Both the position numbers and the translations under genes were made by a program. 5,924 bases of DNA from Abditibacteriota bacterium. GTDB lineage: Bacteria; Armatimonadota; UBA5829. This document shows positions 1 through 4,826 of this stretch, in pieces; position 1 is the first letter of the stretch, and the number at the start of each line of letters is the position of its first letter. Under the pieces are notes generated by a model. That model worked only from the letters and a program-made list of their open reading frames with translations. It ran no database searches and had not been told where the DNA came from. The stretch lies in contig JAGDAG010000222.1 in NCBI GenBank assembly GCA_017959625.1, forward strand, positions 1-5,924, given 5' to 3'.

Positions 1-432
1 CAATACCTCTTTGGCCTGGATATCTATATCCGAGGGAGTTCCGGAAAAGCCGGCAGACCCCTGGTGTATCATTATTCTCGAATTGGGCAGAGCAGACCGC
101 TTTCCCCGCGCTCCGGAGCTGAGCAGCACCGCGCCCATACTCATGCTGCTGCCCACGCAGATGGTGGAAACGTCGCATTTTATGAGCTGCATGGTGTCGT
201 AGATTGCCAGCCCCGCGATCACCGACCCCCCGGGAGAGTTGATATATATCTCTATATCTCTTTCGGGATCGTCCTTCTCCAGAAACAGCATCTGGGCGAT
301 GACCGCATTTGCCATTTCGTCAAATATCTCGCCGCTGAGCATGATTATCCTGTCCTTCAGAAGGCGGGAATAAATGTCATAGGCTCTTTCACCGGTTCCG
401 GTGGTTTCTATGACCATGGGTACGTTATACAT
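1..432 (-). CDS. clpP: ATP-dependent Clp protease proteolytic subunit ClpP (3' end outside window)
   Basis: Serine peptidase of family S14. It forms the tetradecameric barrel that degrades proteins unfolded by ClpX or ClpC/ClpA in the cytoplasm. The window holds 144 codons from the ATG at 432; the frame is still open at base 1, so roughly the last quarter, including the expected catalytic Asp, is missing. Visible hallmarks are the N-terminus MYNVPMVIETTGTGERAYDI, INSPGGSV (residues 64-71), the nucleophile Ser98 in SMSMGA and His123 in MIHQ. The Ser-His spacing of 25 matches known ClpP. The start is supported by AAGGAGA at 439-445, 6 nt upstream of the ATG. Unlike the usual HQPLGG segment, the residues after His123 read GSAGFSGT, a divergent stretch. 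It lies downstream of tig, the classic order, but has its own promoter behind the tig terminator. Identification is secure; paralogue type is not determined. Confidence 0.96.
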   Translation of the reverse strand, partial: MYNVPMVIETTGTGERAYDIYSRLLKDRIIMLSGEIFDEMANAVIAQMLFLEKDDPERDIEIYINSPGGSVIAGLAIYDTMQLIKCDVSTICVGSSMSMGAVLLSSGARGKRSALPNSRIMIHQGSAGFSGTPSDIDIQAKEVL

Positions 433-462
433 GGTTTTTCTCCTTTTGTTGATGACAAATAT

Positions 463-492
463 ATTATATCACAGAGAGAGGAGTTTGTGCAA
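463..492 (-). promoter_or_regulatory. clpP promoter, extended -10 type
   Basis: On the minus strand a TG-A-TATAAT extended -10 box (TATAAT at 468-463) lies about 30 nt upstream of the clpP start. A weak -35, TTGCAC at 492-487, is separated by 18 nt. Only the first three bases of the -35 match consensus, so the extended -10 probably carries recognition. I see no CIRCE inverted repeat and no CtsR-type direct repeat around it, so heat-shock control by HrcA or CtsR is not supported here. A very GC-rich block (about 500-525) lies just upstream of the -35. Confidence 0.7.
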
Positions 493-526
493 AGCGAAGG
501 CGGCGGCCCCGGCCGGCGCCGAAACT

Positions 527-563
527 AAAAACAAGGATTTTCCGTGATACACGGAAAATCCTT
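527..563 (-). terminator. Rho-independent terminator after tig
   Basis: A perfect 14-bp stem, AAGGATTTTCCGTG (533-546) paired with CACGGAAAATCCTT (550-563), has a 3-nt loop. On the minus strand it is followed by G and five Ts (532-527). It begins 31 nt past the tig stop codon and ends tig transcription before the clpP promoter, so tig and clpP look like separate transcription units despite being neighbours. Confidence 0.88.
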
Positions 564-594
564 TTGCTGTTTTCTGCGATACGTAAAAAGAGGG

Positions 595-2040
595 TCAGGC
601 TTCGTTTTCCCCGCTTTCTTCGGCTTTTTCTTCGGTTTTCTCTTCCGCTTTTTTCTCCGCCTCGCGCTGCGCTGCGGCAAGAGCGGCTTCCTCGGCAGCC
701 TTGTCGGCCTGGTACTTGTCCCAGTCCTTTTCGTTTATTTTGGCGTTCTCCTTCAGGAAATCCATAAACTTTTTGTTGACTATCTCATCCTTGATGAGAT
801 TCATCATATACTCGTTTTTGTCGCACATTTCCTTAAAGGCCTCAAAGGTGGATTTGCGCTCCTCGGCTTTCTTTGCGACGGCGGCATCGATCTCTTCTTC
901 GGTGGGATCCAGCTTTTCCTCTTCGATTATCTTGCCGGCAGCAAGGGAACGTCTGAGGTTCACTTCCTCGGTTTTCTTGAACTCCTCATACATCATTTCC
1001 GGTGTGAGCTGGTACATTTTCATGTAATCCTCCACCTTCATGTTCTGCTGCTTCAGATAATCGGCGAAGCCCCTGAAGCGGTTTTCTATCCTGGGTTCCA
1101 GCATGGCCTCGGGGAATTCGATGGAAGCGTTTTCCACCACCTTGTCTATAAGGGCTGTCTGGAACATGTTTTCAAACTCGTTGTCCAGCTGCTTCTGCAT
1201 GTTTTCCCGCATGGTCTTTCGAAGCTGCTCCACTGTCTCCACCTTGTGGTCATCGGGAGCGTCCTTGAAGGACTCCGCCACCCACTCATCGGTGACCTCG
1301 GGCTTGTTGGTGTGGTAAACGGTTTTGATCCTTATGTCAAAGGTCCCGGTGGTGCCGGCCAGCTCTTTGTTGTAATAGCCCTCGTCAAAGTAAAGGGAGA
1401 CTCCGTCTTTCGTGTCGCCGATCTCCATGCCCTTCAGGATCTCGTCGTTTGCAGGGATCTTTCCGTCTATGACAAAGCTTTCGGTAGAGTTTTTGGTCTC
1501 GTCTTCCTTATTGAGAAACTCCACGAACACGGTGTCGTCGTCGCCCACGGGCCTGTCCAGCACAGGCTCCACCTTGGTCTGGCGGGCGACCATATTGTCG
1601 ATCTCGCTCTGGACGTCTTCGTCGGAAACCGTCTTGACAAAACGGTCGGCTTCGATCCCCTTGTATTCGCCCAGGGAGACCACAGGCTCCCCCGGAACGT
1701 TGAATTTTATGGTTATGATGCCGGAAGAAGCGATATCGGAGGATTCAACGTCATAGCTCACCTGGGCGTATGGCTCTTTGTCGAAAAGAGCCTTCAGGGC
1801 GTCAAAGTTATCCTTGACGAAATGCTCCGCCGCCATGCCCGGAACGGGATCCTGGTCAACGTTGTATATCTTTTCCAAAAGAGCCCGGGGCGCCTTGCCC
1901 TTGCGGAAACCGTCAAGGCGTATCTCTTTGGATATCTCTCTGTATGCTGCGGAAAGCGCCTTGTCGAACTCGCTCTTTTCGATCTCGACCTCGTAGGCGG
2001 TCAGACAGGCGTTCACCTGCTCGGTGTTGATAACTTTCAT
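595..2040 (-). CDS. tig: Trigger factor, ribosome-associated chaperone / peptidyl-prolyl isomerase
   Basis: 481-residue cytoplasmic chaperone that docks at the ribosomal exit tunnel and shields nascent chains. The N-terminal ribosome-binding domain (about 1-115) carries the signature GFRKGKAPR at residues 44-52. The central FKBP-like PPIase domain spans roughly 163-243; it is recognisable by position, but its active-site motifs are not clear by eye. The helical C-terminal chaperone domain runs to about 440. Residues 441-481 form an Ala/Glu/Lys-rich, probably disordered tail ending in SGENEA, which makes the protein somewhat longer than the roughly 430 residues typical of the family. The start at 2040 has a strong GGGAGGA site at 2047-2053 with 6-nt spacing. 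Upstream is a tRNA operon and its terminator; downstream are a terminator and clpP. No convincing promoter lies in the 38 nt between the tRNA terminator and this start. Confidence 0.97.
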   Translation of the reverse strand: MKVINTEQVNACLTAYEVEIEKSEFDKALSAAYREISKEIRLDGFRKGKAPRALLEKIYNVDQDPVPGMAAEHFVKDNFDALKALFDKEPYAQVSYDVESSDIASSGIITIKFNVPGEPVVSLGEYKGIEADRFVKTVSDEDVQSEIDNMVARQTKVEPVLDRPVGDDDTVFVEFLNKEDETKNSTESFVIDGKIPANDEILKGMEIGDTKDGVSLYFDEGYYNKELAGTTGTFDIRIKTVYHTNKPEVTDEWVAESFKDAPDDHKVETVEQLRKTMRENMQKQLDNEFENMFQTALIDKVVENASIEFPEAMLEPRIENRFRGFADYLKQQNMKVEDYMKMYQLTPEMMYEEFKKTEEVNLRRSLAAGKIIEEEKLDPTEEEIDAAVAKKAEERKSTFEAFKEMCDKNEYMMNLIKDEIVNKKFMDFLKENAKINEKDWDKYQADKAAEEAALAAAQREAEKKAEEKTEEKAEESGENEA

Positions 2041-2070
2041 TATGTATCCTCCCGAATGGATTATTTACAC

Positions 2071-2105
2071 AAAAAGATAAGGATATGGAAAAACTCCATA
2101 TCCTT
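2071..2105 (-). terminator. Intrinsic terminator of the tRNA operon, upstream of tig
   Basis: A perfect 11-bp stem, AAGGATATGGA (2079-2089) with TCCATATCCTT (2095-2105), has a 5-nt loop. On the minus strand it is followed by ATC and five Ts (2075-2071). It starts 6 nt after the encoded CCA of tRNA-Gly and ends about 30 nt before the tig start codon. The T tract is displaced 3 nt from the stem and the stem is AT-rich, so termination may be incomplete, which would let tig be read through from the tRNA promoters. Confidence 0.78.
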
Positions 2106-2111
2106 GGTGAC

Positions 2112-2186
2112 TGGAGCGGGAGACGGGACTTGAACCCGCGACATCCACCTTGGCAAGGTGGCGCTCTACCACTGAGCTACTCCCGC
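2112..2186 (-). tRNA. tRNA-Gly (anticodon GCC)
   Basis: Complete cloverleaf on the minus strand. The acceptor stem GCGGGAG pairs with CTCCCGC, the D arm is AGCTCAGTGGTAGAGC, and the T arm contains GGGTTCAAGTCCC. The anticodon loop TTGCCAA gives GCC at 2154-2152. CCA is encoded at 2114-2112. It is the last tRNA of the Lys-Leu-Gly cluster, 5 nt after tRNA-Leu, and a terminator follows immediately. Confidence 0.97.
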
Positions 2187-2191
2187 ATTTC

Positions 2192-2275
2192 TGGTGGGCG
2201 AAGAGAGAGTCGAACTCTCACACCGTAAGGTACTAGTTCCTAAGACTAGCGTGTCTGCCATTCCACCACTCGCCC
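2192..2275 (-). tRNA. tRNA-Leu (anticodon TAG)
   Basis: Class II tRNA of 84 nt including the encoded CCA (2194-2192). The acceptor GGGCGAG pairs with TTCGCCC (one G-T wobble). The anticodon loop CTTAGGA has TAG at 2242-2240. A long variable arm, ACCTTACGGT, identifies the leucine class. The T arm is GAGAGTTCGACTCTC. It lies between tRNA-Lys and tRNA-Gly with spacers of 9 and 5 nt, consistent with processing from one precursor. Confidence 0.97.
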
Positions 2276-2284
2276 AAGGGTGGT

Positions 2285-2360
2285 TGGTACACGATCGGGG
2301 ACTCGAACCCCGGACCAATAGATTAAGAGTCTACTGCTCTACCAACTGAGCTAATCGTGC
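2285..2360 (-). tRNA. tRNA-Lys (anticodon CTT)
   Basis: 76-nt tRNA including the encoded CCA (2287-2285). The anticodon loop CTCTTAA gives CTT at 2327-2325. The D arm is AGCTCAGTTGGTAGAGC and the T arm CGGGGTTCGAGTCCCCG. The acceptor GCACGAT pairs with ATCGTGT, so the first pair is G1-U72 rather than the usual G-C. The CCA is followed by ACCA, so the DNA reads CCAACCA. It is the first gene of the operon, about 15 nt from the predicted start of the nearest promoter. Confidence 0.96.
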
Positions 2361-2381
2361 ATACCCCAGCCGACAATTCTT

Positions 2382-2410
2382 ATTATACAAAAAACAGGAC
2401 CGAATGTCAA
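2382..2410 (-). promoter_or_regulatory. Consensus promoter P3, proximal to the tRNA operon
   Basis: TTGACA at 2410-2405 and TATAAT at 2387-2382 on the minus strand, with a 17-bp spacer: a 12/12 match to the sigma70/sigmaA consensus. Predicted initiation is near 2375, within the motif TGTCGG (2375-2370), leaving a leader of about 15 nt before tRNA-Lys. The spacer contains a six-T run next to the -10. Confidence 0.93.
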
Positions 2411-2477
2411 GGATCCTTTTAATAACAGCATAACAAGAAAAGGTTTTCACAAAAGCCCGCGCTTTCCGGCAGATATG

Positions 2478-2507
2478 ATTATACCAAACAAAAAAGCGGC
2501 TTGTCAA
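2478..2507 (-). promoter_or_regulatory. Consensus promoter P2, middle of tandem array
   Basis: TTGACA at 2507-2502 and TATAAT at 2483-2478 on the minus strand, 18-bp spacer, 12/12 consensus bases. It is followed by TGCCGG at 2471-2466, at the same distance from the -10 as in P1 and P3. Its -35 sits in a short hairpin (GGCTT-GAC-AAGCC) followed by GC and six Ts, so the same DNA could also act as a weak terminator for transcripts arriving from P1. Confidence 0.88.
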
Positions 2508-2579
2508 GCCCTGCGAAAACAGGATACAGACTGCTGCAAGGGGAGATTTCCCCGCCGCGCAACCTCACCGGCAAATACT

Positions 2580-2608
2580 ATTATACCCTTTTTCGGCAGG
2601 TCTGTCAA
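2580..2608 (-). promoter_or_regulatory. Consensus promoter P1, distal member of tandem array
   Basis: TTGACA at 2608-2603 and TATAAT at 2585-2580 on the minus strand, 17-bp spacer, 12/12 consensus bases. TGCCGG follows at 2573-2568, the same offset as in P2 and P3. It lies about 20 nt downstream of the second terminator of the flavodoxin gene, so the array begins in an insulated position. No open reading frame or recognisable RNA gene lies between P1 and the tRNA-Lys gene. Confidence 0.88.
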
Positions 2609-2628
2609 CCTTTAAGGCGCCGTTTTGC

Positions 2629-2667
2629 AAAAAACATGGCCCGGCAAGGAAACTGTGCCCGCCGGGC
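2629..2667 (-). terminator. Second (distal) intrinsic terminator after the flavodoxin gene
   Basis: Stem GCCCGGC (2667-2661) with GCCGGGC (2645-2639), 7 bp all G-C, 15-nt loop, followed on the minus strand by CATG and six Ts (2634-2629). It starts directly after the T tract of the first terminator. Together they act as a double stop between the flavodoxin unit and the tRNA promoter array. Confidence 0.75.
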
Positions 2668-2722
2668 AAAAAAAACGGGGCCGGCCGCAGCAAACCGATG
2701 AAAACGGCAGCGGCCCGCCCCG
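2668..2722 (-). terminator. First intrinsic terminator after the flavodoxin gene
   Basis: A very G-C-rich stem, 2722-2710 with 2688-2676 (12 of 13 positions pair), encloses a loop of about 21 nt. It is followed on the minus strand by eight Ts (2675-2668). It starts 10 nt past the stop codon of the flavodoxin-type lipoprotein gene. Confidence 0.88.
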
Positions 2723-2731
2723 TATCAGAGA

Positions 2732-3415
2732 TCAGTCGTCGTACCGGTCGTCGTCATCGTCCCGGTCATACCGGTCGTCGTCGTCCCGGTCGTCAAACAC
2801 GCGGTCGGCCCAGTGTTCGATCTCGTCTTCCGGGGCATTTTCCCCGAAACGCTCTCCCTTGAGCCAGTTCCCCTTCCCGGCTGCCTTGGCCAGGTTCTCC
2901 GCGCTTCGGCCTATGCCCACGTGGGTGGAAGTGCAGAAGGGGATCACGGTCTTGCCCGAAAAATCTTTGGCGGAAACAAAGCTTGCCACGGGAAACGCGG
3001 CTTCGCCGTACCAGATGGGGTAGCCTATGAACACTGTGTCATATCCGTCCCACCCCGGGACTTCCGCGTCCCCGAGAGGCACGCTGCGCCCCGCTCCTTT
3101 CCCGAACTCTTTGGATACGCGGCTGTTTTTGTCTCTCCAGTCCAGATCCGCATCGGTATAAGGCTTTTCGGGCGTTATCTCAAAGAGATCTCCGTCAACT
3201 TCGTCGGCTATGATGCGGGCAGCTCTTTTTGTGTTGCCCGTACACGAGAAGAACGCCACCAGGGTCTTGCTTCCGCTGTTGTATTGCTCCTGAACGCTTC
3301 CCGTTCCCTTTGCCGAAGGCCCGGCGTTCTCCTTTTTGCCTGAATTGCAGGCGGAAAGGACCGTCAGCACCGCCAGCGCCAAAACTGCCGCCGCTATGGT
3401 TTTTACTATCTTCAT
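2732..3415 (-). CDS. Flavodoxin-domain lipoprotein with Asp-rich C-terminal tail
   Basis: 227-residue predicted exported lipoprotein. Residues 1-22 are a signal peptide ending in the lipobox LSAC, with Cys23 as the lipidated residue, followed by a low-complexity linker to about 49. A flavodoxin fold occupies about 50-205: the phosphate-binding loop SCTGNT (57-62) after a beta strand, DTVFIGYPIWYG (126-137), and IPFCTSTHVGIGRS (158-171), all typical of the flavodoxin_4-type family. FMN binding and an extracytoplasmic redox role are inferred from the family; the partner is unknown. Residues 208-227 are almost only Asp, Arg and Tyr, an addition beyond the usual domain end near EIEHWADRV. The start has GGGAG at 3426-3422, 6 nt upstream. 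Two terminators follow. The 77 bp upstream hold the terminator of the beta-helix gene and no clear promoter, so expression may depend on readthrough or a weak promoter. Confidence 0.87.
   Translation of the reverse strand: MKIVKTIAAAVLALAVLTVLSACNSGKKENAGPSAKGTGSVQEQYNSGSKTLVAFFSCTGNTKRAARIIADEVDGDLFEITPEKPYTDADLDWRDKNSRVSKEFGKGAGRSVPLGDAEVPGWDGYDTVFIGYPIWYGEAAFPVASFVSAKDFSGKTVIPFCTSTHVGIGRSAENLAKAAGKGNWLKGERFGENAPEDEIEHWADRVFDDRDDDDRYDRDDDDDRYDD
2742..2791. repeat. Imperfect tandem duplication encoding the Asp/Arg/Tyr tail
   Basis: Two adjacent copies, 2742-2767 (26 nt) and 2769-2791 (23 nt), both begin TACCGGTCGTCGTC and end GTCCCGGTC. They differ by a 3-nt indel, so the reading frame is kept. 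In the minus-strand protein this gives the repeated pattern Arg, four or five Asp, Arg-Tyr-Asp near the C-terminus of the flavodoxin lipoprotein. Slippage between copies could change the tail length in whole codons. Confidence 0.75.
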
Positions 3416-3460
3416 TTTTCTCTCCCGTTCCGTTTTCCGGACACTCTGTTTTTTTCTTCC

Positions 3461-3494
3461 AAAAAGCCGGGGCCCGGGCCCCGGCTGATTTTTT
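3461..3494 (-). terminator. Palindromic, probably bidirectional terminator after the beta-helix gene
   Basis: A perfect 22-bp palindrome of nearly all G and C spans 3465-3486 and can fold as an 8-9 bp stem. On the minus strand five Ts follow (3465-3461). On the plus strand the stem is followed by GA and six Ts (3489-3494), which run into the stop codon of the beta-helix gene at 3495-3493. Minus-strand use, ending the beta-helix transcript, is the obvious role. Plus-strand use would stop antisense transcription. Confidence 0.82.
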
Positions 3495-4743
3495 ACAGCT
3501 GCGTCACCAGATTGTCCCTGATGATTATCGAGCTTTTCTTACCGTTGGGGTCCACTATCCCGAAGTTCTTTTCCCTGTGGTCGATGATATTGTCGTGGAT
3601 GAGGAGCCTGTCCGCCCCTTTTTCTATTATGAGCCCCTTCATACCGAAGAGATGGCTGTCGGACATATTGAAGTTATATGCGTTGGAGCCGAGCTTCACG
3701 CACGGGTCTCCGTCTGCCACCTGCAGGCCGTTCACGGAAAACCGTGTCCAGGGATGGTTCGCCTTGGGTTCGTAATAAAGCCCGGTAACGCCCTTTCCCA
3801 GGCATCTCACCTGGGTGTTGGTCACGGTGGCGTTGTAATGGATCGCCATAGGGGTGATCTCTATTCCCGTTCCCCCTTCGTTGATAAGCACCTGGCAGCC
3901 GTCCAGGACCACCCCGCCTGAGCCGCCCCGGAATATATAGCCGTATTTCACGTGCTCGCACCAGCAATTGCTGATCATATGGGGCAGGCAGCCTGTAGCG
4001 GCTTCTTCGCCCTCGGCGTTGGTATAATTATCCCGCTGCTGAAAGAAGGTTTTTGCCAGGATCACAAAGCAGTGGTCCATCATGACGCCGTCCACGTTGC
4101 CGAAATCGAAGCACACTCTGTTCTGGGCGTAATAGGCTTCGCCGGAAACGGTCGTCCCCCCCACGAACCAGTGGATGTTTTCAAACTTGTTGATGTCCTT
4201 GGCGCCGGATATCACTATGCCCCTGTAATGGCTCCATCCGTTGATGTCCCGGAACAGGCCTCCTCCGGCATTTGTCTCTACGCCTTCCGGAGTGGAGATA
4301 CAGGTCCAGCTGCCGTCAAAGGACACGTCCACTACTTCGGGATTGATGCCGGTGAGAAGTATGGTGGGTTCGGCCTTCTTGGGCTTTATGGTCTCCAGAT
4401 TATTGGGATAAGTAAAGCCCATGCCCTCCACGCGTACGGAATGCCCCATGGTAAAGGGAACAAAATCATGGCGGTTGATTATTATGGTTGTGCCTTTCTT
4501 TCCCGCTCCCTTTAAATGGGTGCCTATGGATATCTCCACGGGGGAGTCGATGAGATATTTACCCGCCGGAACGGTCACGAGCCTTGTGTTGTCTCCGTCC
4601 TCGCCCGCCGCTTTTATGGCGGCGTTGAAGGCCGCGGAAGAGTCCGTCTTTCCGTCCGCGACAGCCCCGAAATCCGTTACGCTGACTCCGTAACAGCATG
4701 AAGCAAAGATAAAAAGTATCGCAATTGCTATGGTTTTAAGCAT
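3493..4743 (-). CDS. Exported right-handed beta-helix protein, pectate-lyase/GH28-like superfamily
   Basis: 416 residues from the chosen ATG at 4743, which has GGAGGAA at 4747-4753. Residues 1-19 form a signal peptide with a hydrophobic core (TIAIAILFIFASCC). The adjacent cysteines 16-17 after FAS leave lipoprotein processing possible, though Phe at -3 is atypical. The mature start VTDFGAVADGKTDSSAAFNA (residues 22-41) and VPAGKYLIDSPVEI (58-71) match the N-terminal cap of the pectate_lyase_3 / GH28-like beta-helix family, also used in phage tail spikes. The remainder is a series of short beta-strand segments rich in Gly, Asn and Val, as expected for helix coils. Substrate is unknown and I cannot assign catalytic residues; a polysaccharide lyase, hydrolase or binding role is inference. 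It follows the GGDEF gene after an 83-bp gap containing a probable terminator and precedes the flavodoxin lipoprotein gene. Confidence 0.85.
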   Translation of the reverse strand: MLKTIAIAILFIFASCCYGVSVTDFGAVADGKTDSSAAFNAAIKAAGEDGDNTRLVTVPAGKYLIDSPVEISIGTHLKGAGKKGTTIIINRHDFVPFTMGHSVRVEGMGFTYPNNLETIKPKKAEPTILLTGINPEVVDVSFDGSWTCISTPEGVETNAGGGLFRDINGWSHYRGIVISGAKDINKFENIHWFVGGTTVSGEAYYAQNRVCFDFGNVDGVMMDHCFVILAKTFFQQRDNYTNAEGEEAATGCLPHMISNCWCEHVKYGYIFRGGSGGVVLDGCQVLINEGGTGIEITPMAIHYNATVTNTQVRCLGKGVTGLYYEPKANHPWTRFSVNGLQVADGDPCVKLGSNAYNFNMSDSHLFGMKGLIIEKGADRLLIHDNIIDHREKNFGIVDPNGKKSSIIIRDNLVTQL

Positions 4744-4776
4744 ATCTTCCTCCAAAAAGAACAGCTGTCCTGAAAT

Positions 4777-4799
4777 AAAAAACACCCCTTGCAAAGCGG
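4777..4799 (-). terminator. Probable weak terminator after the GGDEF gene
   Basis: On the minus strand a small hairpin, CCGCTT (4799-4794) paired with AAGGGG (4790-4785) with one internal mismatch and a 3-nt loop, is followed by TG and six Ts (4782-4777). The stem is short and imperfect, so termination may be partial and the beta-helix gene 34 nt further on may be partly cotranscribed. Confidence 0.5.
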
Positions 4800-4826
4800 C
4801 GCGGGGCATAAACGCGGCGCAGCGCG

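Noticed and set aside
500..525. GC-rich block upstream of the clpP promoter as a hairpin regulator
   Set aside because: It contains short self-complementary pieces such as CCGGCCGG but no convincing extended stem or link to a known element.
64..528. Plus-strand open frame opposite clpP
   Set aside because: The minus strand carries unmistakable ClpP motifs across the same bases; the plus frame has no recognisable features and runs through the clpP promoter.
433..530. CIRCE or CtsR operator upstream of clpP
   Set aside because: Neither the TTAGCACTC/GAGTGCTAA inverted repeat nor the AGGTCAAA-type direct repeat is present.
544..2133. Long plus-strand open frame (529 codons) through the tig region
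   Set aside because: It lies antisense to the clearly conserved trigger factor gene, extends through the tRNA terminator, has no ribosome-binding site, and its translation is a Phe/Leu/His-rich string expected from the complement of a Lys/Glu-rich gene.
2388..2579. Hidden or degenerate tRNA or riboswitch between the tandem promoters
   Set aside because: I looked for T-arm (GTTCGA), D-arm and known aptamer-like patterns and found none; only short hairpins such as GGGGA-AATC-TCCCC are present.
2501..2701. Small plus-strand open frame (66 codons) in the gene-free region
   Set aside because: It spans two minus-strand promoters and a terminator and has Arg/Pro-rich, non-protein-like composition with no ribosome-binding site.
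2735..2806. CRISPR-like repeat
   Set aside because: There are only two adjacent imperfect copies with no spacers, and the repeat is in frame inside a coding sequence as Asp codons.
4744..4809. Upstream ATG at 4809 adding 22 residues to the beta-helix protein
   Set aside because: The extra segment would overlap the GGDEF-gene terminator and bury the signal peptide. The ATG at 4743 has a strong GGAGGAA site and gives a proper N-terminal signal sequence.
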